Shown here: positions 57,068-64,000 of the stretch, piece after piece
How the letters are laid out: every line of letters begins with the position of its first letter
Numbering within the stretch: the stretch's first letter is position 1
Assembly (NCBI RefSeq): GCF_002911015.1
Contig: NZ_KZ626846.1
Span: 116,359-180,358 of the forward strand
Origin: Streptomyces populi
GTDB taxonomy: Bacteria; Actinomycetota; Actinomycetes; Streptomycetales; Streptomycetaceae
Length of the DNA: 64,000 bases
Direction: 5' to 3'
The notes under the pieces: model-generated
The model's database searches: none
What the model was told of the DNA's origin: nothing
Seen by the model: only the letters and a program-made list of their open reading frames with translations
Position numbers and translations under genes: made by a program

Positions 57068-58563
57068 GTTCCCTGGTCCAGTCCGTCGACTGGCTCGCCA
57101 TCGCGCCGCCCACCCTCGCGGCGGTCGTCGGACTCGTCGTGCTCGTCGCCGACCTCTTCATCGGCGACACGAGGAAGGCCGTGCTCGGCTGGACGTCCGT
57201 GGCGGGCCTCGCCGCGTCAGCGCTGTTGCTGCTGCCCCTCCGGGGCGGCGACCGGGCCACGTTCTGCCTGACCGGCGCCACCGACACCTGCAGTTACGTG
57301 GCGGACGGCTTCACCCTGGTCGTCCAGCTCCTGGTGCTCGGCGGCGCGCTCCTCGTCGCCCTGCTGTCGGTCACCGCCCTGAAGGACGCCGACCGGGAAC
57401 TCCCCGAGGGGGAGTACTGGTTCCTGCTGCTCTCCTCCGCCGCGGGCGCCGCCCTCCTGCCGGCCTCCCGCGACCTCGCGACCCTCATCGTCGCCCTGGA
57501 AGTCGCCTCGCTGCCCGCCTTCGCGCTCGTCGGCATCAAGCGCGGCGACAAGAAGTCCTCCGAGGCGGCCCTGAAGTTCTTCCTGTCCTCCGTCACCGCG
57601 ACCGCGGTCAGCCTGATGGGCGTCAGCTTCGTCTACGCGACGACGGGCACCCTCTACCTCACCCGGATCGCGGACGGGATCCAGCACGTCGACGGCCAGT
57701 TCCACACCCTCGCCCAGACGGGCGTCGTCCTCACCCTCGTCGGCTTCGCCTTCAAGACGGCCGCCGTGCCCTTCCACTTCTGGGTGCCCGACACCTACGT
57801 GGGGGCGCCCCTGCCGATCGCCGCCTACCTGTCGGTCGTCGGCAAGGCGGTCGGGTTCTCCGGACTCGTCCTCGTCACCGTCGTCGCCCTCCCCTCGTAC
57901 GCGGACGTCTGGGGACCGGCGCTGGCGGCGCTGGCGGCCCTCACCATGACGATCGGGAACGTCGGCGCCCTGAGACAGCGGTCCACGCGCGCGTACAGCG
58001 CGGTGCGGCTGCTCGCCTGGTCCTCCGTCGGCCAGGCCGGCTACCTCCTGGTCCCGATCGCGGCCGCCGCCTACTCCGACGACGCCCAGCAGGCCATCGG
58101 CTCCACGCTCGCGTACGCCCTCATGTACGCCGCCGTGAACCTCGGCGCCTTCGCCGTGGCCGCCCTGGTGGCCCGCCGCAGCCCCCTGAACCGCATCAGC
58201 GACTACCGCGGCCTGTACGCCGAGAGCCCCCTGTCCGCACTGGTCCTCGGCTTCTTCCTGCTCTGCCTCGCCGGCCTGCCGCCGGGCGTCATCGGCCTCT
58301 TCGCCAAGGTGACCGTCTTCTCGGCGGCCGTCGACGCGGGGCTCGGCTGGCTGGCCGTCGTCATGGCCGTCAACGTGGTGATCGCGCTCTTCTACTACCT
58401 CCAGTGGACGGCGCTGCTCTTCCGTGCCCCCGAAGGCGAACCGGGCACGCACCGCGCACCGGCTCCGCTCACCGCGGCCATCGTCCTGACGGCCGCCCTG
58501 GGCGTCGTGCTGTCCGGGGCGCCCCAGCTGATCCTCCGCTTCTCGGAGACCGTCCTCTTCTGA
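57064..58563 (+). CDS. nuoN: NADH-quinone oxidoreductase subunit N (second operon)
   Basis: The 499-residue proton-channel subunit is the last gene of the operon. Hallmarks are IVALEVASLPAFALVGIKRGDKKSSEAALKFF, FKTAAVPFHFWVPDTYVGAPLPIAAYLSVV and SAVRLLAWSSVGQAGYLLVPI. It is clearly diverged from the 552-residue NuoN at 294-1952, which supports two separate complex I assemblies rather than a recent duplication. A hairpin terminator follows at 58600-58641. Confidence 0.95.
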   Translation: MSSLVQSVDWLAIAPPTLAAVVGLVVLVADLFIGDTRKAVLGWTSVAGLAASALLLLPLRGGDRATFCLTGATDTCSYVADGFTLVVQLLVLGGALLVALLSVTALKDADRELPEGEYWFLLLSSAAGAALLPASRDLATLIVALEVASLPAFALVGIKRGDKKSSEAALKFFLSSVTATAVSLMGVSFVYATTGTLYLTRIADGIQHVDGQFHTLAQTGVVLTLVGFAFKTAAVPFHFWVPDTYVGAPLPIAAYLSVVGKAVGFSGLVLVTVVALPSYADVWGPALAALAALTMTIGNVGALRQRSTRAYSAVRLLAWSSVGQAGYLLVPIAAAAYSDDAQQAIGSTLAYALMYAAVNLGAFAVAALVARRSPLNRISDYRGLYAESPLSALVLGFFLLCLAGLPPGVIGLFAKVTVFSAAVDAGLGWLAVVMAVNVVIALFYYLQWTALLFRAPEGEPGTHRAPAPLTAAIVLTAALGVVLSGAPQLILRFSETVLF

Positions 58564-58599
58564 AGCGCCACCCCCGGAGGGGCTCTTCGAGAGGCACGC

Positions 58600-58641
58600 G
58601 CGCGTGGACGGCCGTCCGAATCACCCGGACGGCCCACGCGC
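58600..58641 (+). terminator. Terminator of the second nuo operon
   Basis: GCGCGTGG (58600-58607) plus GCCGTCCG (58611-58618) pair with CGGACGGC (58626-58633) plus CCACGCGC (58634-58641), with a 3-nt bulge on the left and a 7-nt loop. It lies 37 nt after the nuoN stop. Confidence 0.75.
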
Positions 58642-58771
58642 CAGGCAGTGCGCACAAGGGAACTAGTGCTTCCCGTCTGGCGTTGACCAGTACGGGAGGG
58701 TCCACTGAAGAGTGGAAGCAGAGCACCAGCAAGCAATGGGTTCCCCCGCCGCACGACTTGGAGGGCGTACC

Positions 58772-59635
58772 GTGCACCGCCGGCACAACGGGCTCAGGAC
58801 AGCCGTACTTCTCGGGGGACTGTCCGCACTCATCATCGTCATCGGCAGCTTCTTCGGGCGCACAGGCCTGATCGTCGCGCTGTTCATCGCGATCGGCACG
58901 AACGCGTACGCGTACTGGAACAGCGACAAACTGGCTCTACGCGCGATGCGCGCACGCCCGGTGAGCGAGTTCGAGGCTCCGGCCCTGTACCGCATGGTCC
59001 GCGACCTATCGACCCAGGCCCGCCAGCCCATGCCGCGCCTGTACATCTCACCGACGGAGGCGCCGAACGCCTTCGCGACGGGCCGCAACCCTCGCAACGC
59101 GGCCGTGTGCTGCACCGAGGGGATCCTGCGCATCCTGGACGAGCGCGAGTTGCGCGGTGTCATCGGCCACGAGCTCAGCCACGTCTACAACCGGGACATC
59201 CTGATCTCGTCCGTGGCCGGCGCCCTGGCCTCCGTGATCATGTTTCTGGTCAACTTCGCCTGGCTGATCCCCGTCGGCCGGTCCAACGACGACGACGGTC
59301 CCGGCATCCTCGGACTGCTCCTGGTCATGATCTTGGGCCCGATCGCCGCCTCCCTCATCCAGCTCGCCATCAGCCGCTCCAGGGAGTACGAGGCGGACGC
59401 CTCCGGTGCCCAGCTCACCGGCGACCCCCTCGCCCTCGCGAGCGCGCTGCGCAAGCTCGACGCGGGCACGAAGCAGCTGCCGCTGCCTCCCGAGCCGCGC
59501 ATCGAGACCGCGAGCCACATGATGATCGCTAACCCATTCCGCCCGGGACAGGGAATGTCGAAGATGTTCTCTACGCATCCGCCGATGGCGGAGCGCATCG
59601 CCCGGCTCGAGCAGATGGCAGGTCGTCAGCAATGA
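58772..59635 (+). CDS. htpX: HtpX-family membrane zinc metalloprotease
   Basis: The 287-residue M48 protease has two N-terminal membrane segments ([39 protein letters not shown]), the zinc motif [15 protein letters not shown], two more hydrophobic segments and the third ligand in [15 protein letters not shown]. HtpX degrades misfolded membrane proteins from the cytoplasmic face. GTG 58772 follows GGAGGGCG; longer starts upstream are less family-like. The stop overlaps the ATG of yccF, so the two were one operon before yccF was split. Confidence 0.93.
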   Translation: MHRRHNGLRTAVLLGGLSALIIVIGSFFGRTGLIVALFIAIGTNAYAYWNSDKLALRAMRARPVSEFEAPALYRMVRDLSTQARQPMPRLYISPTEAPNAFATGRNPRNAAVCCTEGILRILDERELRGVIGHELSHVYNRDILISSVAGALASVIMFLVNFAWLIPVGRSNDDDGPGILGLLLVMILGPIAASLIQLAISRSREYEADASGAQLTGDPLALASALRKLDAGTKQLPLPPEPRIETASHMMIANPFRPGQGMSKMFSTHPPMAERIARLEQMAGRQQ

Positions 59636-59796
59636 AGACAATTCTGAACGTCATTTGGCTCGTCCTGAGCGGCTTCTGGCTGTTCCTCGGGTACATGGCC
59701 GTGGGCATCATCCTGTGCATCACCATCATCGGCATTCCGTTCGGGATCGTTCTTCTGCGTGAAGCATCGCGGTCGGGTCGACCCGCCCTTCGATGA
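59632..59796 (+). pseudogene. yccF: yccF, 5' fragment split by the inserted element
   Basis: Beginning at the ATG that overlaps htpX, 38 codons read as a YccF (PF03733) N-terminal domain: [20 protein letters not shown], then the membrane stretch ending IIGIPFG. From about 59745 the sequence is foreign and the frame ends after 16 unrelated residues. The rest of the gene resumes at 63092 in the matching frame (PFGIAAFRIGIYALWPFG). A 54-residue remnant protein may still be made. Confidence 0.9.
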
Positions 59797-59799
59797 TCA

Positions 59800-60448
59800 T
59801 CGAGGGCAGTAGCTGAAGCTCCGGAATTCGCTTCGTCCTCGTCGATCACCAGGTATGAACCGGGGGTTCCCTTGTTGGCGATGCGGTAGCCGTACGGAGG
59901 ACGTCCGCCGATGTGCGCGGCTGGTGTCAGTTCGGCCTTCTCCTGCAATCCCCCCGGGTGCGGTCGCGGATCGTCTCCCGTTCCGTCTCGGCGTAGTCGG
60001 CATCACGGCGCATCTTCTTGCGCCCTTCGGTCGTGGTGTTGTCGTAGTCGTCGGCGACGACAGCGACGTACACCCCGAGGTCTTCGAGGGCCCAGACCCA
60101 CCGCCGGAAGGCACGACCCTTGCGGCCGATCACACGGCCGTCCGGTACGACGACGATGTCGAAGGGACGAGGGGTTTGCTGCGCATCTTCCATCAGGCGC
60201 TTCAGATCGCCACGGTCTGCTGCCTCCAGGGAGCCAGCGACTCCCTCACCCTTGTAGGTCGCGATGTGCGTCCACTGCTTGAGTGCGATGTGGCGGAGGG
60301 TCTTCCAGCTCTGCCGGGCAACGCCGTAACCCTTCTTCTGCTCCTCAGTGGAGACCCGCAGATGGTCGACGGCGCGCAGTGCGTGGGTGCCGACTGTCTG
60401 GCCATCAGCCTCGAAGACGCGGGACAAGGATGTGCTTGCATTGGACAT
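59800..60448 (-). pseudogene. Serine integrase/recombinase remnant
   Basis: From ATG 60448 the frame reads a serine recombinase catalytic domain: AVDHLRVSTEEQKKGYGVAR with the nucleophilic Ser, GEGVAGSLEAADRGDLKRLM, FDIVVVPDGRVIGRKGRAF and DDYDNTTTEGRKKMRRDADY. Near 59950 the frame shifts; the continuation GGRPPYGYRIANKGTPGSYL is the start of the recombinase domain in another frame. It breaks off around 59825, at the yccF junction, so the DNA-binding C-terminus is gone. It was the integrase that most likely made the insertion. Confidence 0.85.
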
Positions 60449-60460
60449 GTCGACTCCCAA

Positions 60461-60778
60461 TCAGTCGGCCAGCCCCAGAGGGGTGACCGCAGCTGCCGGG
60501 GCGTCTTTGTCAACTTCAATGCCAGCTACGGGATGTGACGCAGCGGCAGAGTTTCTGACATTCCTGCCTTGTGTGCGTGGTCCGAACAAAATCCGCAGTA
60601 ATCGCATCCGCTCGGCCGGGGAGAGCGTCTTGTCCGGGATCCACGTGACTTTGGTGTCAGCCACGGCAACCGCCTCTAGGTGAGATGCCGCCTCTCGCAC
60701 CAACTCGTAAACCGCGCGGAACAGGGTCTGACCGGAGATCGTCCAGATCGCTCTGGATCTGCTGGCCTGGATGCCCAT
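60461..60778 (-). CDS. Small hypothetical protein upstream of the integrase remnant
   Basis: The 105-residue protein starts at ATG 60778 with GAGGGCG upstream and ends 12 nt before the integrase start. The sequence (TLFRAVYELVREAASHLEAV, DKTLSPAERMRLLRILFG) is helical and has no family I recognise. Its place suggests an integrase accessory or regulatory protein, but this is only position-based. Confidence 0.55.
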   Translation of the reverse strand: MGIQASRSRAIWTISGQTLFRAVYELVREAASHLEAVAVADTKVTWIPDKTLSPAERMRLLRILFGPRTQGRNVRNSAAASHPVAGIEVDKDAPAAAVTPLGLAD

Positions 60779-61154
60779 GCTCGCCCTCACCGGCAAGGCC
60801 CGGCTCTAGGCCACTCGAACGGCTCGCGCTCCCACCCGACCTGGGCTGACCGGCAACTCTCCACCGTCCCGACGGCAACATCCTCCCCCGGCAGCGGAAC
60901 CCGGCGCCCACCCGGCGCGACAGCCGGGCCGTCGGGCTCCCCCCATCGGCTCGGGAAAGCGAAAAAGGTCCGCTGACTCTGTCGGCGGACCCTCGCGAGC
61001 TTGAATATCAGACTGCCACTGTTTGCGCCATCGCCGACTACGGGGCGGACTTGCGGCTCCCCCGCTGAACCCCGCCGATCACAGAGAGACCCGCCGGGTT
61101 TCAGAATGGCTTTGTTTAGGCGCCTCGACTTTGGGAGCGCGAACGGCAGGTTCG
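60779..61154. other. Element interior without a supported gene
   Basis: This 376-bp gap contains an intrinsic terminator for the minus-strand gene at 61155 (see 60962-60991). I see no credible coding frame in it. Confidence 0.5.
60962..60991 (-). terminator. Classical intrinsic terminator after the secreted-protein gene
   Basis: On the minus strand, GGTCCGCCGAC and GTCAGCGGACC pair around a short loop (60967-60991) and are followed by five T (60962-60966). A U-tract terminator of this kind is unusual for Streptomyces and supports a foreign origin of the segment. Confidence 0.7.
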
Positions 61155-61547
61155 TTATTCGTTGAAGACCCTGCTGTGGGCGATCTCCTTCTCACGTCCG
61201 GAGCCATCGTAGTACAGCTTCATCTGGTAGTTTCCGACGATTTCCACGTCTGTGTTCACTATCTTCGCGCACCCGCCACCATAGGCGTCGGCCTTGTGAT
61301 TCGTCACGTACCAGTCGCCACCGATGGCGGGCTTGTACCAAATCTTGCCGATGACGTACGCGCTGCGCCCCGTGAGGTTGCACACGGTAAAGGTGTCGCC
61401 ATCGTCGTGGAACGTCATGCTCCCCAAGCCGTTGCTGTCACGGATGGTGATGTCCGTGACGGCCGACGCTGGCGCCATGGAAAATGTCGTCGCAGCGATG
61501 GCGGTGAACGCCACGATCCCAACTCGCCTGCCGAGTGACTTCTTCAT
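61155..61547 (-). CDS. Small secreted protein of unknown function
   Basis: The 130-residue precursor has a typical Sec signal (MKKSLGRRVGIVAFTAIAAT, cleavage near APASA, residue 29) and a compact, mostly beta-strand mature domain with two cysteines (FTVCNLTGRSAYVIGKIWYK and GGGCAKIVNTDVEIVGN) that could form one disulphide. I do not recognise a family. Base composition is lower in GC than the flanking chromosome. The ribosome binding site is weak. It is carried by the inserted element. Confidence 0.72.
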   Translation of the reverse strand: MKKSLGRRVGIVAFTAIAATTFSMAPASAVTDITIRDSNGLGSMTFHDDGDTFTVCNLTGRSAYVIGKIWYKPAIGGDWYVTNHKADAYGGGCAKIVNTDVEIVGNYQMKLYYDGSGREKEIAHSRVFNE

Positions 61548-61613
61548 GAAAAGTGATCTTAAGTGGCCTGATACTCGCGATCAATTCATTTCAAGCCACG
61601 TGAGTCCCGTCAT

Positions 61614-62451
61614 TCAAAATGGGTGATATATCCTGTTGGGTCGTATTATTCTGCCTAGATCAATTGTGGACCATTTGTCCTTGCAGTGGCTAATGCGGCC
61701 GTTTCGGCGTTGCCGCTCCAGAGTGAGGGCGGCCGCGACGATTGACGTCATTTGAATTGGGCTGCATCGGGATCTGCGGAAGATGCGCCAGGACTTCCGT
61801 CGTGCCACGCCGCGTTCCACCGGTGCCCGTGCTGCTGGCAGCGCACGGTTGACGGTCTGCTGGGTCGGGGAGCTCGCGGCCCCGTAGGCGTCTGAGGGGT
61901 GTCGTCACCCGCGAGCCGGCCCCGATGTAGGCCCGGTCGGCGAGGATCGAGACGTCCTGGCGCTCACAGGTACGGATGGATTCGTCGGGTACGGGTCGCC
62001 GTCAGGTCGTGCGCGCGTCCGGGCGGCGCGGGTGAGATCCACAGCAATCGCCCGGCGGGGTCGGTCACCACCTGCACGATTCACTCCGTGCCGCAGGTGC
62101 TTGTGGGAGTAGTGCCCAACTGCCGCCGACCCGGTCGCACTCGGTAGGGGTGCCGTCGAGCAGGACGTAGTCGGGGTCGGTTTCGCGCAGCGCGCGCAGC
62201 AGGCCGGGCGCGCGATCGGCGAACGGGTCGATCACCGCGGCCGTGTGGGCGTGGGCGGTGCCGACGGAGGTGCCGAAGCTGGCCGCGAGCTGTGCGAGAG
62301 TGTCGTGCTGGCGCAGGTGCGCCAGGCTGACCAGGGCACGTTGGTGCGGCGGGAGCGTGCAACGGCGGTCACCCTCGCGGGTGATGATGAGCATGATGAC
62401 CCACTGGACCAGGGCGTGGGGCAGGTCGAGTGAGGCGGGATGGGAAACCAA
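61614..62451 (-). pseudogene. IS5-type transposase, degraded
   Basis: From 62451 the frame reads a DDE transposase N-terminus ([20 protein letters not shown], an [20 protein letters not shown], and [18 protein letters not shown] holding the first catalytic Asp). Beyond about 62100 homologous pieces continue only in shifted frames: GVN and DPAGRL-like, ERQDVSILADRAYIGAG, then VTTPLRRLRGREL. The end is again in another frame, VARRKSWRIFRRSRCSP followed by TLERQR. At least three frameshifts show it is dead. I could not identify the terminal inverted repeats. Confidence 0.82.
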
Positions 62452-62572
62452 CAGGCCTCCTGTGTCAGAGAGTTGAGACGTCGAACGCCTCCCTCAACGG
62501 CACGGGAGCCTTGTCCGTTGCGGACCCCTGCGTCGTCACCCGATCAGTGACCACGCTGAAAAGCCTCAGTGT

Positions 62573-62974
62573 TCACCGTCCAGCAAATCCACTGTCTGAT
62601 GGCACCACCTCTCGTCCGAGTGGCATGAGCGAGATCGGGATCAACTTCAGGTTGGCCCAGCCGAACGGGATCCCGATGATCGACAGGAACAGCGGGATGC
62701 TTGTGGCGAGGTGAGCTAGAGCCAGCCACCACCCCGCGAAGATCACCCAGATCACGTTCCCGATGAACGAACCTGCACCAGCATCCGGCTTCTCCACGGT
62801 GGTGCGGCCGAACGGCCAGAGGACGAAGCCGGCGATACGCAGCGACGCAACGCCGAACGGGATGGTGATGATCAGGATGAAGCAGATGATCGCAGCGATG
62901 AGGTAGCCGATCGCCATCCAGATGCCGCAGAAGACGAGCCAGATGATGTTCAGCAGCAAGTGGAAGAGCTTCAT
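62573..62974 (-). CDS. Intact YccF-domain membrane protein carried by the inserted element
   Basis: The 133-residue protein has two YccF domains (PF03733): NIIWLVFCGIWMAIGYLIAA with IITIPFGVASLRIAGFVLWPFGRTTVEK, then GNVIWVIFAGWWLALAHLAT with IIGIPFGWANLKLIPISLMP. It is a full-length homologue of the split chromosomal yccF but clearly diverged, so it is not a local duplicate. ATG 62974 has the excellent ribosome binding site GGAGGTACC. It may supply the function lost through the insertion. The YccF function itself is unknown; it resides in the inner membrane. Confidence 0.9.
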   Translation of the reverse strand: MKLFHLLLNIIWLVFCGIWMAIGYLIAAIICFILIITIPFGVASLRIAGFVLWPFGRTTVEKPDAGAGSFIGNVIWVIFAGWWLALAHLATSIPLFLSIIGIPFGWANLKLIPISLMPLGREVVPSDSGFAGR

Positions 62975-63091
62975 GATCGGTACCTCCGGATGGGTCCGCC
63001 AGCACGCTTCTCCTACAAGTATCCGCTGGTCATGCGTTCAGGCGGAACCGCAACGCACTTGTGGCGCGATCCGGAAGGTTGCGGGACAATC

Positions 63092-63379
63092 CCGTTCGGC
63101 ATCGCCGCGTTCCGCATCGGTATCTACGCGCTGTGGCCGTTCGGCCATACGACGGTGGAGCGTCACGACGCCGGTGCGCCGTCCTGCGTCGGCAACGTCC
63201 TGTGGCTGGTCCTCGCGGGCTGGTGGCTCGCCCTGGCGCACATCGCCACGGGCATCGCCATGTGCATCGCGATCATCGGCATTCCCTTCGGCATCGCCAA
63301 CTTCAAGCTCATCCCGATCTCGCTGTTCCCGCTGGGACGCGAAATCGTGCGCACGGACCAGCCGTTCGCCGGGCGCTAG
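63092..63379 (+). pseudogene. yccF: yccF, 3' fragment
   Basis: From the CCGTTCGG core the frame continues the first YccF domain (PFGIAAFRIGIYALWPFG), then HTTVERHDAGAPSCVGNVLW and the complete second domain ending LFPLGREIVRTDQPFAGR. Upstream the frame runs into element sequence as far as an ATG at 62960 or 63031, so a hybrid protein of about 115-140 residues could be translated if a promoter exists. I see no clear ribosome binding site. Confidence 0.88.
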
Positions 63380-63402
63380 CCGGACGGAACCACTCCTCGC
63401 AC

Positions 63403-63440
63403 CCCTCGCCGGGACGGGGCCGTCCCCGTCCCGGCGAGGG
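63403..63440. terminator. Terminator after yccF
   Basis: A perfect 17-bp stem (63403-63419 with 63424-63440) and a 4-nt loop CCGT, 23 nt beyond the yccF stop. Confidence 0.82.
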
Positions 63441-63488
63441 TTGTCCACAGGCTGCCCGATCGGCGGTGATGCGCTGCATCATGAATCC

Positions 63489-64000
63489 ATGACCGAGATC
63501 GAGCAGTTGCTGGCACGGGTCTCCACGGAGGCCCGCAACACCCGCCCATGGGGCTGGCCCTCGCTCCCCGCGCCCGTGGAGCCGGCAGAGGTCACCCGTG
63601 CCGAGGCCGTCCTCGGCTTCCCCCTGCCCGCGCTGCTCACCTCGCTCTACCTGCGGATAGGTGACGGTGGATTCGGTCCGGAATACGGCCTGTTGCCCCT
63701 GCTGGACAGCCCGCCGTCGGGCGAACCGGCGGCCGTTCCGCAGTACCTCGCCAGCCGCCGGAGCGGCCGCAAGGACCCCGACTGGCCATGGCCCGAGGGC
63801 GTCCTGCCGATATCCCACTGGGGCTGCGGAATGTACGCGTGCGTGGACTGCCAGAGCCCCGACGGCGCGGTCCTGCTCTTCGACCCGAACGCCGACCACG
63901 CGGACCACGCCTGGTATGTGGACGCCCCCGACCTCGCGACCTGGCTGAACGCCTGGCTGGAGAGAACGGGCTGGTACGAGGAGACCAACGACGGCGGGGA
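63489..64000 (+). CDS. SMI1/KNR4 (SUKH) family protein, truncated by window end
   Basis: The frame is open from ATG 63489 to the last base (170 codons seen). The N-terminal SUKH pattern is VEPAEVTRAEAVLGFPLPAL, then SLYLRIGDGGFGPEYGLLPL; further motifs are ILPISHWGCGMYACVDC-like (read as VLPISHWGCGMYACVDCQSP) and DLATWLNAWLE. SUKH proteins are often immunity proteins against secreted toxins, but many Streptomyces members stand alone. No toxin gene is visible next to it. It could be unrelated to the secretion block. Confidence 0.88.
   Translation, partial: MTEIEQLLARVSTEARNTRPWGWPSLPAPVEPAEVTRAEAVLGFPLPALLTSLYLRIGDGGFGPEYGLLPLLDSPPSGEPAAVPQYLASRRSGRKDPDWPWPEGVLPISHWGCGMYACVDCQSPDGAVLLFDPNADHADHAWYVDAPDLATWLNAWLERTGWYEETNDGG

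Larger units (their letters stand above)
59737..63099. mobile_element. Decayed integrated element of about 3.35 kb inserted in yccF
   Basis: The outer limits are the two CCGTTCGG copies (59737-59744 and 63092-63099), the only identity shared by both junctions and hence the probable crossover core. Inside lie a broken serine integrase, a small upstream ORF, a secreted-protein gene, a degraded IS5-type transposase and an intact second yccF homologue. Parts (for example 61540-61690) are markedly AT-richer than the flanks. Joining the outer sequences at the core restores an uninterrupted yccF. With the integrase broken, the element is probably immobile. Confidence 0.82.

Noticed and set aside
62573..62974. 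The second yccF as a simple duplication of the split gene
   Set aside because: The two proteins differ throughout, including in conserved-domain positions. The intact copy is in the opposite orientation inside foreign DNA, so it is a separately acquired homologue.
63489..64000. The SUKH gene as the immunity gene of the T4SS toxins
   Set aside because: It lies 26 kb away beyond the nuo operon and next to no toxin gene, so there is no positional support.

Overview
This window is Streptomyces-type chromosomal DNA. It has very high GC, GTG starts, 4-nt ATGA/GTGA gene overlaps, strong purine-rich ribosome binding sites and hairpin terminators without U-tracts. From memory, much of the gene order resembles the S. 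coelicolor region between its two nuo operons. All functions are read from sequence motifs; no database search was run.

Layout. 1-1952: end of the first complex I operon (nuoM, nuoN). 2013-18101: chromosomal genes: a secreted repeat protein, recQ, fumarylacetoacetase, a HAD phosphatase, a LysM lytic transglycosylase behind a c-di-AMP (ydaO) riboswitch, a polyprenyl diphosphate synthase, a lipoprotein, a CHRD/DUF3455 protein, a LolA-like protein with an ABC exporter, and a flavin reductase. 18531-37225: an accessory block that looks like a chromosomal type IV secretion system (T4SS). It holds a VirD4-like coupling ATPase, a VirB4 split into two genes, a VirB6-like membrane protein, two VirB2-like small membrane proteins, a VirB1-like SLT/M23 wall hydrolase, VirB8-like bitopic and lipoprotein candidates, and a ParA-like protein with a degenerate P-loop. 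No relaxase, integrase or att site is visible. Its distal genes encode a 915-residue orphan protein and a zeta-toxin-like protein, which share a C-terminal motif followed by a Pro/Arg-rich tail. That is what one would expect of two cargo proteins of the same secretion machine.

37277-43548: a glyoxalase-fold protein, RarD, a divergent quinone reductase/HxlR regulator pair, and korAB (2-oxoacid:ferredoxin oxidoreductase). 43788-47807: a NarL-type response regulator and two paralogous sensor kinases. 48183-58563: a second complex I operon, nuoABCHIJKLMN, which lacks nuoD and the whole NADH module (nuoEFG). Its position near korAB suggests, as inference only, a ferredoxin-fed enzyme. 58772-63379: htpX followed by yccF. 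yccF is split in its first domain by about 3.35 kb of foreign, partly AT-richer DNA carrying a broken serine integrase, a secreted protein, a decayed IS5-type transposase and an intact divergent yccF homologue. Removing the insert restores the yccF frame exactly. The window ends inside a SMI1/KNR4 (SUKH) gene.

The strongest candidate for an undescribed system is the T4SS-like block with its two putative toxin cargoes. Second is the yccF-splitting element that carries its own yccF. Third is the NADH-module-less nuo operon.
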